Positions 7,689 to 14,122 of a stretch of DNA of 64,000 bases are shown here, in pieces. The stretch lies in the NCBI GenBank assembly GCA_910579205.1, contig CAJTTD010000001.1:1-64000 (forward strand), given 5' to 3'. Made by a program: the position numbers and the translations under genes. How positions within the stretch are numbered: position 1 is the first letter of the stretch; every line of letters starts with the position of its first letter. The notes under the pieces are model-generated. The model searched no databases, had not been told where the DNA came from, and saw nothing but the letters and a program-made list of their open reading frames with translations. The DNA comes from an uncultured Christensenella sp. Its GTDB lineage: Bacteria > Bacillota > Clostridia > Christensenellales > Pumilibacteraceae.

Positions 7689-7718
7689 TTGACAGCACGG
7701 GTGAAGTTATGGTAGAAT
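7689..7718 (+). promoter_or_regulatory. Promoter-like Rhs core element
   Basis: TTGACA (7689-7694), 18-nt spacer, TAGAAT (7713-7718) with TGG before it, at the 5' edge of the truncated module. Confidence 0.5.
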
Positions 7719-8536
7719 ATATATATGTTGCATGGGGCAACCACATCGTAACGCCTACCGAAGAAGCGTATTGCGAACTTTCACAACTCAATCCTTTCCG
7801 TTACCGTGGATACTACTTCGATACCGAAACGGGCTTGTACTACCTTAAAACGCGGTACTACGACCCCGAAGTCGGCAGATTCATAACGATAGACGACTTG
7901 TCGTATCTCGACCCCGAAACCATCAATGGACTTAACCTGTACGCTTATTGCGGAAATAATTCGGTAATGAATATTGACACGAGCGGCAGATTCTTGTTGT
8001 CGTTATTTCTTATATTGGGCGGCATTGCGCTTGGAACCGTAGTTGGTGGAGTGGCTGGCGGATTGTCTGAAATAGCTGTCGGCGGTAATTTTATGGACGG
8101 GTTTTGGGGCGGATTGGTAAACGGATTTATTTCCACTATAGGATTAGCGATAGGAGGTGCCATAGGAGGCCCGCTGGGACTAGTGGTTGCCGGATTATTC
8201 GGTATTGGGGCGAGTTTTACAGGTAGCATTATAACAAACGGTATAACAACCGATTGGAATATAGATAAAGGATTTCTAAACAAATATTTTTGGAAAAGTG
8301 CAACGATCGCTGCCGCTATAAATGGTTTAACTAATATGTTATCTTTTCGTTTGGGTAATATTATGGGTGCGAGTGGCAAAGCGACAACATTTATGAGACG
8401 TTTTGCGGAATGGCTTAAGATTGGCGGTTTTGCGTTCTCCGCAGCAGCGATGATAAGCTTTCCTATGATGGCTATTGGACTAATACCATCTACGCTTTTT
8501 GGGTCTAAAAAGGAGGTGCCTCGTAGTGCGGCGTAA
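7709..8536 (+). CDS. Truncated Rhs core with glycine-rich membrane tip; degenerate DPxG
   Basis: A 275-codon frame beginning within the core; Rhs similarity starts at about 7672. The core is complete from AWGNHIV through YYFDTETGLYYLKTRYYDPEVGRF to AYCGNNSVMNIDTSG. The usual NPVM...DPxG has become NSVM...DTSG, so the conserved proline at the tip boundary is lost. The tip of about 185 residues is rich in Gly/Ala hydrophobic runs (IGLAIGGAIGGPLGLVVAG), followed by TDWNIDKGFLNKYFWKSA and a hydrophobic C-terminus. The last codons contain the AGGAGGTG ribosome site of the partner gene at 8526. Confidence 0.8.
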   Translation: MVEYIYVAWGNHIVTPTEEAYCELSQLNPFRYRGYYFDTETGLYYLKTRYYDPEVGRFITIDDLSYLDPETINGLNLYAYCGNNSVMNIDTSGRFLLSLFLILGGIALGTVVGGVAGGLSEIAVGGNFMDGFWGGLVNGFISTIGLAIGGAIGGPLGLVVAGLFGIGASFTGSIITNGITTDWNIDKGFLNKYFWKSATIAAAINGLTNMLSFRLGNIMGASGKATTFMRRFAEWLKIGGFAFSAAAMISFPMMAIGLIPSTLFGSKKEVPRSAA

Positions 8537-9065
8537 AATACGACTGCTTAGTTCCCCTGTAATAGCTGTAAGTATAATTGTAATGATCCTATTTATGTTT
8601 GGAATATATACATTCTCTTTATGTTGTAAAGGTGGACAAGAAGCTTTTTTCGGCGATGTTCCATTACTTATCATATGGACTTTAATCACGTGCGGAATGA
8701 GTATTCTTTCGTTATTAATGGGCGCAAGGAGAGTGTTTAGTATAATTACCATAGACGAAACAGGGATATCAAGATCTTTTTTAGGCGTGTTTTATAAGTT
8801 GCATATATCTTGGGACGAAATTGCAGAAGTTTGTTACAAAAATAATGTAATACCGTGGCTGTTTTTTTCCAAGACGAAAAAGTTGTCCGAGTTAACATAT
8901 AATAAAGCAATCGGGGTCAAGGACGCCATACAGATAAGTCTTGTCAGTAAAAAGCGGTATCAATTTATAAAGCAATACTTGCAACAATCCATAGTCGGTA
9001 TATTGCCCAAAGAACTGGAGCGTTTGGAGAAAGTAAAAATATCCAAGAAGAACACTGACAAATAA
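8526..9065 (+). CDS. Two-TM PH-like protein, putative immunity partner
   Basis: A 179-residue protein. The GTG at 8526 is chosen because AAAGGAGGTG lies seven bases upstream; an ATG at 8499 in the same frame has no such site. It overlaps the Rhs stop by 11 bases. Helices at about 10-33 and 44-66 are followed by SIITIDETGISRSFLGVFYKLHISWDEIAEV, the clearest version of the shared PH-like pattern. The C-terminus is Lys-rich. It closes with module-end hairpin copy 4. Confidence 0.65.
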   Translation: MRRKIRLLSSPVIAVSIIVMILFMFGIYTFSLCCKGGQEAFFGDVPLLIIWTLITCGMSILSLLMGARRVFSIITIDETGISRSFLGVFYKLHISWDEIAEVCYKNNVIPWLFFSKTKKLSELTYNKAIGVKDAIQISLVSKKRYQFIKQYLQQSIVGILPKELERLEKVKISKKNTDK

Positions 9066-9086
9066 CTTATGAAATAGTATATGCTT

Positions 9087-9110
9087 ATCCCCACGCTTGT
9101 GCGTGGGGAT
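9087..9110 (+). repeat. Module-end hairpin, copy 4
   Basis: Perfect 10-bp stem ATCCCCACGC / GCGTGGGGAT, loop TTGT, 21 bases after the stop of the 8526 gene and identical to copy 3. The following bases through the Rhs core junction also match copy 3. Confidence 0.85.
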
Positions 9111-9139
9111 TTCCATTAAAGAAGCATTATGTAAATTAC

Positions 9140-9271
9140 AGAAATATAATAGCCATACTTGACAGCACGGGTGAAGTCATGGTAGAATATATATATGATG
9201 CATGGGGCAACCACACTGTATTCGACGCGGAATTTTCGCTAACACGAAAAATGTTATCAATCTTCTTATGA
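9140..9271 (+). pseudogene. Rhs core scrap
   Basis: The core runs from NIIAILDSTGEVMVEYIYDAWGNH and breaks off in the middle of the AWGNHIV motif. It then reads TVFDAEFSLTRKMLSIFL, probably the last residues of a lost tip, and stops at 9269-9271. The join to the following gene keeps GAGGTG as its ribosome site. Confidence 0.8.
9159..9188 (+). promoter_or_regulatory. Promoter-like Rhs core element
   Basis: TTGACA (9159-9164), 18-nt spacer, TAGAAT (9183-9188) with TGG before it, about 100 nt upstream of the ATG at 9288. Confidence 0.5.
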
Positions 9272-9287
9272 AATTTTGAGGTGATAA

Positions 9288-9690
9288 ATGCAGTTCAAAA
9301 AGACAGTATTACATTATTTTGCTTTTTTGAAAGACTGCGGTTTTAAAATACGAGGATGTTTTATAAAAGGCGAACTCGGGGCAGAATCGTTTGTTTTTCG
9401 CAAAAAAAGATATTAAACTATATGTAGACTTTTATCCTTTTACTCCTACCATCACTGAGATCAATGACGTTATTATTAGTTGGAAAGTTTTTGTTAGTAT
9501 TGAACATATTAAAGGCAAAGAAGTTAATATTCTTAATTCTGAAGTATTTTCTAAAGAATCTATTGATGAGGTAAAAGAGAAATTAAATAGACTTAATCAA
9601 GTAGAACTGGAAAATATTTTAACTGTATATTCCGATTTTGTAAGAGAGAATGTAAATATTATCCTTAATCTAAATGCTAATAAAGAATAA
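9288..9690 (+). pseudogene. Small unknown gene split by one extra A in an A7 run
   Basis: From the ATG at 9288 (GAGGTGATAA before it) the frame reads MQFKKTVLHYFAFLKDCGFK... and stops at 9414-9416 just after a run of seven A (9402-9408). The next frame continues without interruption as KKDIKLYVDFYPFTPTITEI to a stop at 9690. With six A the two parts make one protein of 133 residues. It has no membrane segment and the family is not recognised. It holds the immunity position of its module, after a core scrap and before a module-end hairpin. The extra A may be a true mutation, a sequencing error, or a slippage site. Confidence 0.65.
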
Positions 9691-9696
9691 ACTTTT

Positions 9697-9720
9697 ATCC
9701 CCGCACTAGTGTGTGTGGAT
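9697..9720 (+). repeat. Module-end hairpin, copy 5 (imperfect)
   Basis: ATCCCCGCAC pairs with GTGTGTGGAT with one mismatch and one G-T pair; loop TAGT. It lies six bases after the stop of the split gene. Confidence 0.7.
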
Positions 9721-9736
9721 ACTCATATAAAGCACA

Positions 9737-9838
9737 AAGTAACCAAGGTAGAGGACAAGCTCATCGACAATACTGCGAACTTTACATATGATGTGTGTGG
9801 CAACCACATCGCAGTTAAGAATATACAGTGTCAATAAT
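9737..9838 (+). pseudogene. Rhs YD-repeat scrap
   Basis: In frame the bases read VTKVEDKLIDNTANFTYDVCGNHIAVKNIQCQ and a stop. It is Rhs-like through the FTYD..GNHI motif but comes from another part of the repeat region than the other scraps, and it has no promoter-like element. Confidence 0.6.
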
Positions 9839-9884
9839 TATTGGCATGATCCGAGGAGTTTCAAAACTTTAGGAGGTATATGTT

Positions 9885-10246
9885 TTGAACAAAAATAAAA
9901 TTATTCAATTGGTTATTGCTATTACTTCCATTGCGGTTTTTGTTGCAACCAGCATTATAGCTTTTATATATGGTAAATCTTTTTACAATACCGATTGGTT
10001 TATCCTTGTTTATGTTCTGGGAGGGGTTTCATATCTTTTTGGGCTGTTAGGTGTAATTATACCAAAATTAGTTTTTAAGCTGTTCAGTAATAGATTCAGT
10101 ACTAAATCAGCAGAAAATCGAGTACCGGATATGTTGCACCTGAATATATGCAATGGCATTTCTTTATGAAATTTCGCTGGGGCTTGCTTGGTTTTGGATT
10201 GTTTTTAGTTTTAATTTTGGCAATCGTTGTTTTGGTAATGCAATGA
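9885..10246 (+). pseudogene. Small membrane protein gene, probably frameshifted
   Basis: It starts at a TTG behind AGGAGG. The first part has two hydrophobic helices (residues about 8-29 and 37-60) and ends out of frame at HLNICNGISL. The +2 frame over the same bases reads VAPEYMQWHFFMKFRWGLLG and then a third hydrophobic helix, FLVLILAIVVLVMQ, to a stop at 10246. The shift lies near 10125-10140. The family is not recognised; position suggests another immunity-type gene of the array. Confidence 0.55.
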
Positions 10247-10411
10247 ACAGATAGCGGGATGAAGTGCATTTGTATATGCGGCTATTGGTTAATAGGTATT
10301 TGAGCTTTTCAAACTTTTGCAGCCGATATATTTATCAGTATAAAAGTCGCTTTCAATACGTTTATCAATAAACAATGCCGACAGCTTGGAATAAATTAGG
10401 AGCTTATTAAA

Positions 10412-11068
10412 ATGAAAGAAAAGGCAAAAGATTTTATTCTATTTGGAATTCATGCAACAAATTTTCAAAGGAAAAGTAGTTTAGGTCTTTTGCCTTTTAA
10501 TATCATTTTGTGCATGATAGCCGTTTTATTATTGCGAAATACCTACTTTATAATTTTTATATCTATTACAGTATTGATTGCTGTGATAAGTTCCGTTATT
10601 TATTATAAGAAATGGAGTGTTATTGTAGGTTTTATTTCTCAAGCAACACAGTTGTTTTTGTTCAGTATAATTTTAGATTCACTTTGTTTTGCTATGTATC
10701 ATTTTTGTAATTTGTTCATACTAAGCGAATTTTTAATTTTTATCTCGCTTCAGTTAGCGGTATTAGCAGTATGCATACCACTAAATTTATACTATTACAA
10801 AGTGTTTAAAGATAAGCGCAAGATAAAGAAAAGTATTGTTGTTGGTAGTATAGCGGGTGTGATATATGAGATGTCGATGATTATTTGCAAGATTTATCTA
10901 ACTGAAGTTTCATTAGGAATTATAGTTACGATCATTAGTTTATTGATAAATTTAATAATATATCTTTTAATATTTGTAATTGTTATGGCTGTGTTTAGAT
11001 TGCATTTAATATTCAAGTACAGTCTTAACACAGAGTTGAACGAATTGGCTTTTACAACTAAATTATAA
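10412..11068 (+). CDS. Polytopic membrane protein of unknown function
   Basis: A 218-residue protein with AGGAG before its ATG. It is almost entirely hydrophobic, with about six predicted helices broken by short basic segments (YYKKW, FKDKRKIKKS). No catalytic or binding motif is visible. It is the last gene of the accessory island and is strongly A/T-rich. The 165 bases before it (10247-10411) show no gene or clear signal. Confidence 0.6.
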   Translation: MKEKAKDFILFGIHATNFQRKSSLGLLPFNIILCMIAVLLLRNTYFIIFISITVLIAVISSVIYYKKWSVIVGFISQATQLFLFSIILDSLCFAMYHFCNLFILSEFLIFISLQLAVLAVCIPLNLYYYKVFKDKRKIKKSIVVGSIAGVIYEMSMIICKIYLTEVSLGIIVTIISLLINLIIYLLIFVIVMAVFRLHLIFKYSLNTELNELAFTTKL

Positions 11069-11190
11069 AATATTTTTGTGTTACGCAAAGTGTTGAAACG
11101 ATAGTTTATACATAATAGCATGGTACTATAACTTACCAACTTTACCGAAAGATCATAAATTCGGAGGAGCAGGCGATTATATATAAAAGC

Positions 11191-11222
11191 AAAGAGTCGC
11201 TACCGAATAGTAACGACTCTTT
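11191..11222. terminator. Bidirectional terminator between the island and the tRNA genes
   Basis: AAAGAGTCG (11191-11199) pairs with CGACTCTTT (11214-11222). T-rich sequence follows on both strands, so it can serve the plus-strand island and the minus-strand tRNA operon. Confidence 0.75.
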
Positions 11223-11290
11223 TATAATGGGTGAACAAATATGAAGCGATCATGTGATTTATAAACATAATAGTTCAATTTGTTCCTATT

Positions 11291-11377
11291 TGGTGCCGCT
11301 GATCGGACTTGAACCGATACGGGCTTTCACCCGAGGGATTTTAAGTCCCTTGCGTCTGCCTATTCCACCACAGCGGC
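11291..11377 (-). tRNA. tRNA-Leu (TAA)
   Basis: 87 nt with encoded CCA. The acceptor stem GCCGCTG/CAGCGGC is perfect, the long variable arm is as expected for Leu, and the anticodon loop CTTAAAA gives TAA. It is the last gene of the three-tRNA operon. Confidence 0.95.
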
Positions 11378-11455
11378 ATATCTTATGTATTTCGCTTTAA
11401 AAGTAAAACGCGGAACGATTATCCGCGTCTTGTGATCGCGCTTAAGCGCGGACGT

Positions 11456-11529
11456 TGGAGGCGCCACCCGGAATCGGACCGGGGATTAAGACTTTGCAGG
11501 CCTCTGCCTTACCGCTTGGCTATGGCGCC
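11456..11529 (-). tRNA. tRNA-Cys (GCA)
   Basis: 74 nt with encoded CCA; acceptor GGCGCCA, anticodon loop CTGCAAA giving GCA. Confidence 0.95.
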
Positions 11530-11533
11530 GTAT

Positions 11534-11609
11534 TGGTGGGAACAATAGGGCTCGAACCTATGACCCTCTGCTTGTAAGGCAGATGCTCTCCCAACTGAGC
11601 TATGCTCCC
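11534..11609 (-). tRNA. tRNA-Val (TAC)
   Basis: 76 nt with encoded CCA; acceptor GGGAGCA/TGTTCCC, anticodon loop CTTACAA giving TAC. Only four bases separate it from tRNA-Cys. Confidence 0.95.
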
Positions 11610-11626
11610 ACACACAATGCCTTACT

Positions 11627-11655
11627 ATAATATCAAATCGAAAAGGAAAAATCAA
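11627..11655 (-). promoter_or_regulatory. Promoter of the tRNA operon
   Basis: Minus strand TTGATT (11650-11655), 17-nt spacer, TATTAT (11627-11632), with TGA before the -10 box (extended -10). It ends 17 bases upstream of tRNA-Val. Confidence 0.75.
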
Positions 11656-11785
11656 CCTTTTTTTATCAATTTAATAAAATTTTTTATACTTTTTTGCGCG
11701 GCTAATGTCGATAGAAATTAAGATTGTGTGCGTAAAACCGTTGAACTCTTCATAAAATACTTTAAGGGGATAAAAAAGGAGATAT

Positions 11786-12538
11786 ATGTATCAAGTAACG
11801 GTCAGCGTTGACAGTTCAAAAGCGGATTGGCTTTATTCCGTCGAAGATGTTATAAATAATAAGTTAAAAAGCTGTTACGCCGTTTCCGCCATTTGCGCGT
11901 CGGGACGGCGAGTATATTGCAGTTTCGGATGCGAACCGCAAAACCGCGCCCAAATGCTTTCCGCAGTAAAGGAAGGGCTTGTTGAAATGTACGGCGTAGT
12001 TACAAAGTTCGACTATATCAAAAAAAACTTGCTCATAGGTTTGCCGCCGTTGCGCTATGAGATACTTTTGCATACGCTTGTCGCGTTTGACAGAGAAAAC
12101 GAACATAAACTATTGAACGGTATTCTCGAAGTCAGAGACGGAATGAATCTTGACGGCATTTTCGACTTTAAACTCGGAGAACTTAAAGAACGCTGGTTGG
12201 AGATATGCAAGCTCACAAAGAGCAACGGAACATATTTGTACGACGATGAAACATATAATGAATTGCTGCGCTTTTTGATAAGCGCCGTTAACCCAAAGAT
12301 AAATAAATTGACGGTATGCGAAAACAACGGCAAATACAGACTTACGGGAGCGATGAAAAATTCAACGCTCGAGCTTAGCGCATGCGACAGCATGGAGCTG
12401 ATGTATTACTTGATAGATCTTGCGCCGCTCGAACTTGTTATAGACGGGCGTATATCCAACAGAGAACTGTCGCAAAGGCTTATCGGGATCTTTGACGCGA
12501 AAACCGTTGCGCCTTGCAAGAATAAGACAAAAAATTAA
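11786..12538 (+). CDS. YtxC-like sporulation-associated protein
   Basis: A 250-residue soluble protein with GGAG before the ATG. The arrangement resembles Clostridial YtxC: a variable N-terminus, a central GIFDFKLGELKERWLEI segment followed by ETYNELLRFLISAVNPKINKLTV, a beta segment NNGKYRLTG, and a C-terminal IDLAPLELVIDG...IGIFDAKTVAPCK. YtxC belongs to a poorly understood family named for sporulation in Bacillus. The identification rests on remembered family layout and not on a search. It stands alone between the tRNA genes and yajC. Confidence 0.55.
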   Translation: MYQVTVSVDSSKADWLYSVEDVINNKLKSCYAVSAICASGRRVYCSFGCEPQNRAQMLSAVKEGLVEMYGVVTKFDYIKKNLLIGLPPLRYEILLHTLVAFDRENEHKLLNGILEVRDGMNLDGIFDFKLGELKERWLEICKLTKSNGTYLYDDETYNELLRFLISAVNPKINKLTVCENNGKYRLTGAMKNSTLELSACDSMELMYYLIDLAPLELVIDGRISNRELSQRLIGIFDAKTVAPCKNKTKN

Positions 12539-12568
12539 CAATTTACCAAAACATGACTTTGTTTTCAT

Positions 12569-12597
12569 TTGCTTTTTAATGCGATCGATGCTATAAT
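12569..12597 (+). promoter_or_regulatory. Predicted promoter of yajC
   Basis: TTGCTT (12569-12574), 17-nt spacer, TATAAT (12592-12597) with TGC before it (extended -10), about 60 bases upstream of the yajC start. Confidence 0.7.
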
Positions 12598-12657
12598 ATA
12601 AATCACGGTCGAATAGCTAAAAGCGACCGAATTTCAATCGTAAAGGAGATAACACTT

Positions 12658-13398
12658 ATGAATCCGAACATCATGCTTTTGAGCGAAGCGACAGACTCCA
12701 ACGCTACTATGTGGATATTCGTGGCGTTGCTTGTAGTGCTCGTCGTCGTTTTGCTCGTAGTGCCTATGTTTCAGAACAAAAAACGCGCGAAGCAGACTAT
12801 GGAGCTTCACAACTCTTTGCAGCCCGGCGATAAAATAAAGACGGTCGGCGGCATAATCGGAACTATCAAAGAGATCAGAAACGTTTCGCCGAGCGAGCGT
12901 GAAATGGTAATCGAAACGGGTAGCGGCGATAACAAGACTACTATGGTGTTCGATATTCAAGCGTTATATCAAGTTATAGATCGCATGTCGAATGCCGCTG
13001 CGGAAAATACCGATGCAGCCGAAACCGATGTTTTACTCGCAAGAAACGACGACGTTAACGTGGTCAACAGCGGATCTCAAGAACAAGTTGCGGATAAAAC
13101 CGAAGAAGTAAAAGCGACCGAAACCGAGACGGAAATTGCCAAATCGGAAGAAGTTGCAGTCAAAGATGAATCGGTCGAAAAAACCGAAGTAGATACCGAG
13201 ACCGCCGCCGTTGTCGCGACCGAAGAAGTTGCGGACGAGAAAAAGGACGATGCCGAGATCGAAGCGAAAGAGACGACTGCCGAAAGCGCCGTCAAGACTT
13301 CGACTACTACGCGCAAACCCGCCGCTAAAAAGTCTGCCAACGCGACGCCCGCTAAGAAAAAACCCGTAAACAGCACAAAAAATTCGACAAAAAAGTAA
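12658..13398 (+). CDS. yajC: Preprotein translocase subunit YajC with long charged C-terminal tail
   Basis: A single membrane helix (about residues 18-38) is followed by the YajC domain: FQNKKRAKQTMELHNSLQPGDKI, then TVGGIIGTIKEI and a beta-rich end near residue 110. YajC is an accessory subunit of SecDF-YidC in the inner membrane. Usual YajC proteins are 85-120 residues; here a low-complexity tail of about 135 residues follows, first rich in Glu, Thr and Val, then in Lys, Ala and Pro. GGAG precedes the ATG. It lies about 2.2 kb upstream of secD, with the SCIFF genes between. Confidence 0.9.
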   Translation: MNPNIMLLSEATDSNATMWIFVALLVVLVVVLLVVPMFQNKKRAKQTMELHNSLQPGDKIKTVGGIIGTIKEIRNVSPSEREMVIETGSGDNKTTMVFDIQALYQVIDRMSNAAAENTDAAETDVLLARNDDVNVVNSGSQEQVADKTEEVKATETETEIAKSEEVAVKDESVEKTEVDTETAAVVATEEVADEKKDDAEIEAKETTAESAVKTSTTTRKPAAKKSANATPAKKKPVNSTKNSTKK

Positions 13399-13421
13399 CA
13401 GACGGATTTAGAATATAGACG

Positions 13422-13462
13422 AAAACCTCCGCATATTGTAATGATGTATGCGGAGGTTTTTT
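13422..13462 (+). terminator. Terminator of yajC whose stem contains the next gene's ribosome site
   Basis: Perfect 14-bp stem AAAACCTCCGCATA (13422-13435) with TATGCGGAGGTTTT (13447-13460), an 11-base loop, then T up to 13462. The descending arm holds GGAGG, the ribosome site of the gene whose ATG begins at 13463. Confidence 0.85.
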
Positions 13463-13858
13463 ATGCGCAGAAAAAGTTCGACCGAAAATAAAGGGTACGT
13501 ATTCGAAATAATAAAAGCCAACATCATAGCGCTTATATTTGCGTTGGTCGCGGTATTATTGTCGGCGCTCGTTGTCAAGCTGTTCACGGTGTCGGACAAG
13601 GCTATACCTATAATCAATCAAGTGATAAAGGGTTTAGCCGTATTTATAGGTTGTATATTTTCGCTCAAGCGACCTAATAACGGTTGGTTGCGCGGAATGA
13701 TATGCGGCTTTATTTTTATGTGGATATCGTATGTAGTGTTCTCGCTGCTCGACTCCCGCTTTGTCTTTGGGTTGTCTTTGCTCAACGATTGCGTGCTCGG
13801 CACTGTTTCGGGCATGATTAGCGGCATAATAGCGGTAAATATCCGTAAGCGCCAATAG
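13463..13858 (+). CDS. TIGR04086-type four-helix membrane protein
   Basis: 131 residues. The ATG at 13463 is chosen because GGAGG lies just upstream; the in-frame ATG at 13448 is inside the hairpin loop region. After a short basic N-terminus there are four hydrophobic segments (IIALIFALVAVLLSALVVKL, VIKGLAVFIGCIF, GMICGFIFMWISYVVFSLL and VLGTVSGMISGIIAVNI), with GCIFSLKRPNNGWLRG between the second and third. This fits the small membrane family usually found between yajC and the SCIFF gene in Clostridia. The function is unknown. Confidence 0.75.
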   Translation: MRRKSSTENKGYVFEIIKANIIALIFALVAVLLSALVVKLFTVSDKAIPIINQVIKGLAVFIGCIFSLKRPNNGWLRGMICGFIFMWISYVVFSLLDSRFVFGLSLLNDCVLGTVSGMISGIIAVNIRKRQ

Positions 13859-13889
13859 TACTAATTTGCATAAAACTTTATACAATCGC

Positions 13890-13918
13890 TTGATTTTGTC
13901 GATAAAATAAAGTATAAT
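13890..13918 (+). promoter_or_regulatory. Promoter of the SCIFF genes
   Basis: TTGATT (13890-13895), 17-nt spacer, TATAAT (13913-13918), 25 bases before the SCIFF start. Confidence 0.8.
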
Positions 13919-13943
13919 AGACAAAAGAAATTCGGAGGTTGTT

Positions 13944-14120
13944 ATGACTCATATCAAAGTAATTAGAAAATCGACTGTAGATAACGGCTGCGACACCGCT
14001 TGCGGCGAATGCCAGACAAGCTGCCAATCGGCTTGCAAAACAAGCTGCACCGTAGGAAACCAGTCGTGCGAACGTAAGACTGTAAAGGTTCTCAATCCGC
14101 AGAAAAAACAAGATCGCTAA
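13944..14120 (+). CDS. scfA: SCIFF ranthipeptide precursor (six cysteines in forty-five)
   Basis: A 58-residue peptide beginning MTHIKVIRKSTVDNGCDTAC and ending in KKQDR, with CGECQTSCQSACKTSC in the middle. It has one more cysteine upstream (NGCDTAC) and one downstream (NQSCERK). The regularly spaced Cys core and basic N-terminus are the SCIFF signature; in this family the partner radical-SAM enzyme forms thioether links from Cys to other residues. GGAGG lies before the ATG. The maturase begins two bases after the stop. The peptide is nearly universal in Clostridia and its role is unknown. Confidence 0.95.
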   Translation: MTHIKVIRKSTVDNGCDTACGECQTSCQSACKTSCTVGNQSCERKTVKVLNPQKKQDR

Positions 14121-14122
14121 AT

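Noticed and set aside
7945..8379. Minus-strand frame of 144 codons opposite the Rhs tip at 7709
   Set aside because: The Pro-rich product is the reverse of the Gly-rich tip; there is no start signal.
6335..8536. Rhs tips as nuclease or deaminase toxins
   Set aside because: No HNH, AHH, deaminase or ADP-ribosyltransferase motif could be seen; the tips are mostly hydrophobic Gly/Ala-rich segments.
3642..9720. Evenly related hairpins as a possible CRISPR array
   Set aside because: The copies are 0.6 to 2.8 kb apart with genes between them; there is no repeat-spacer structure and no cas gene.
1..11068. The island as an insertion sequence or prophage
   Set aside because: No transposase, integrase, terminal inverted repeat or phage gene is visible; the three nearby tRNA genes show no duplicated 3' end that would mark an attachment site.
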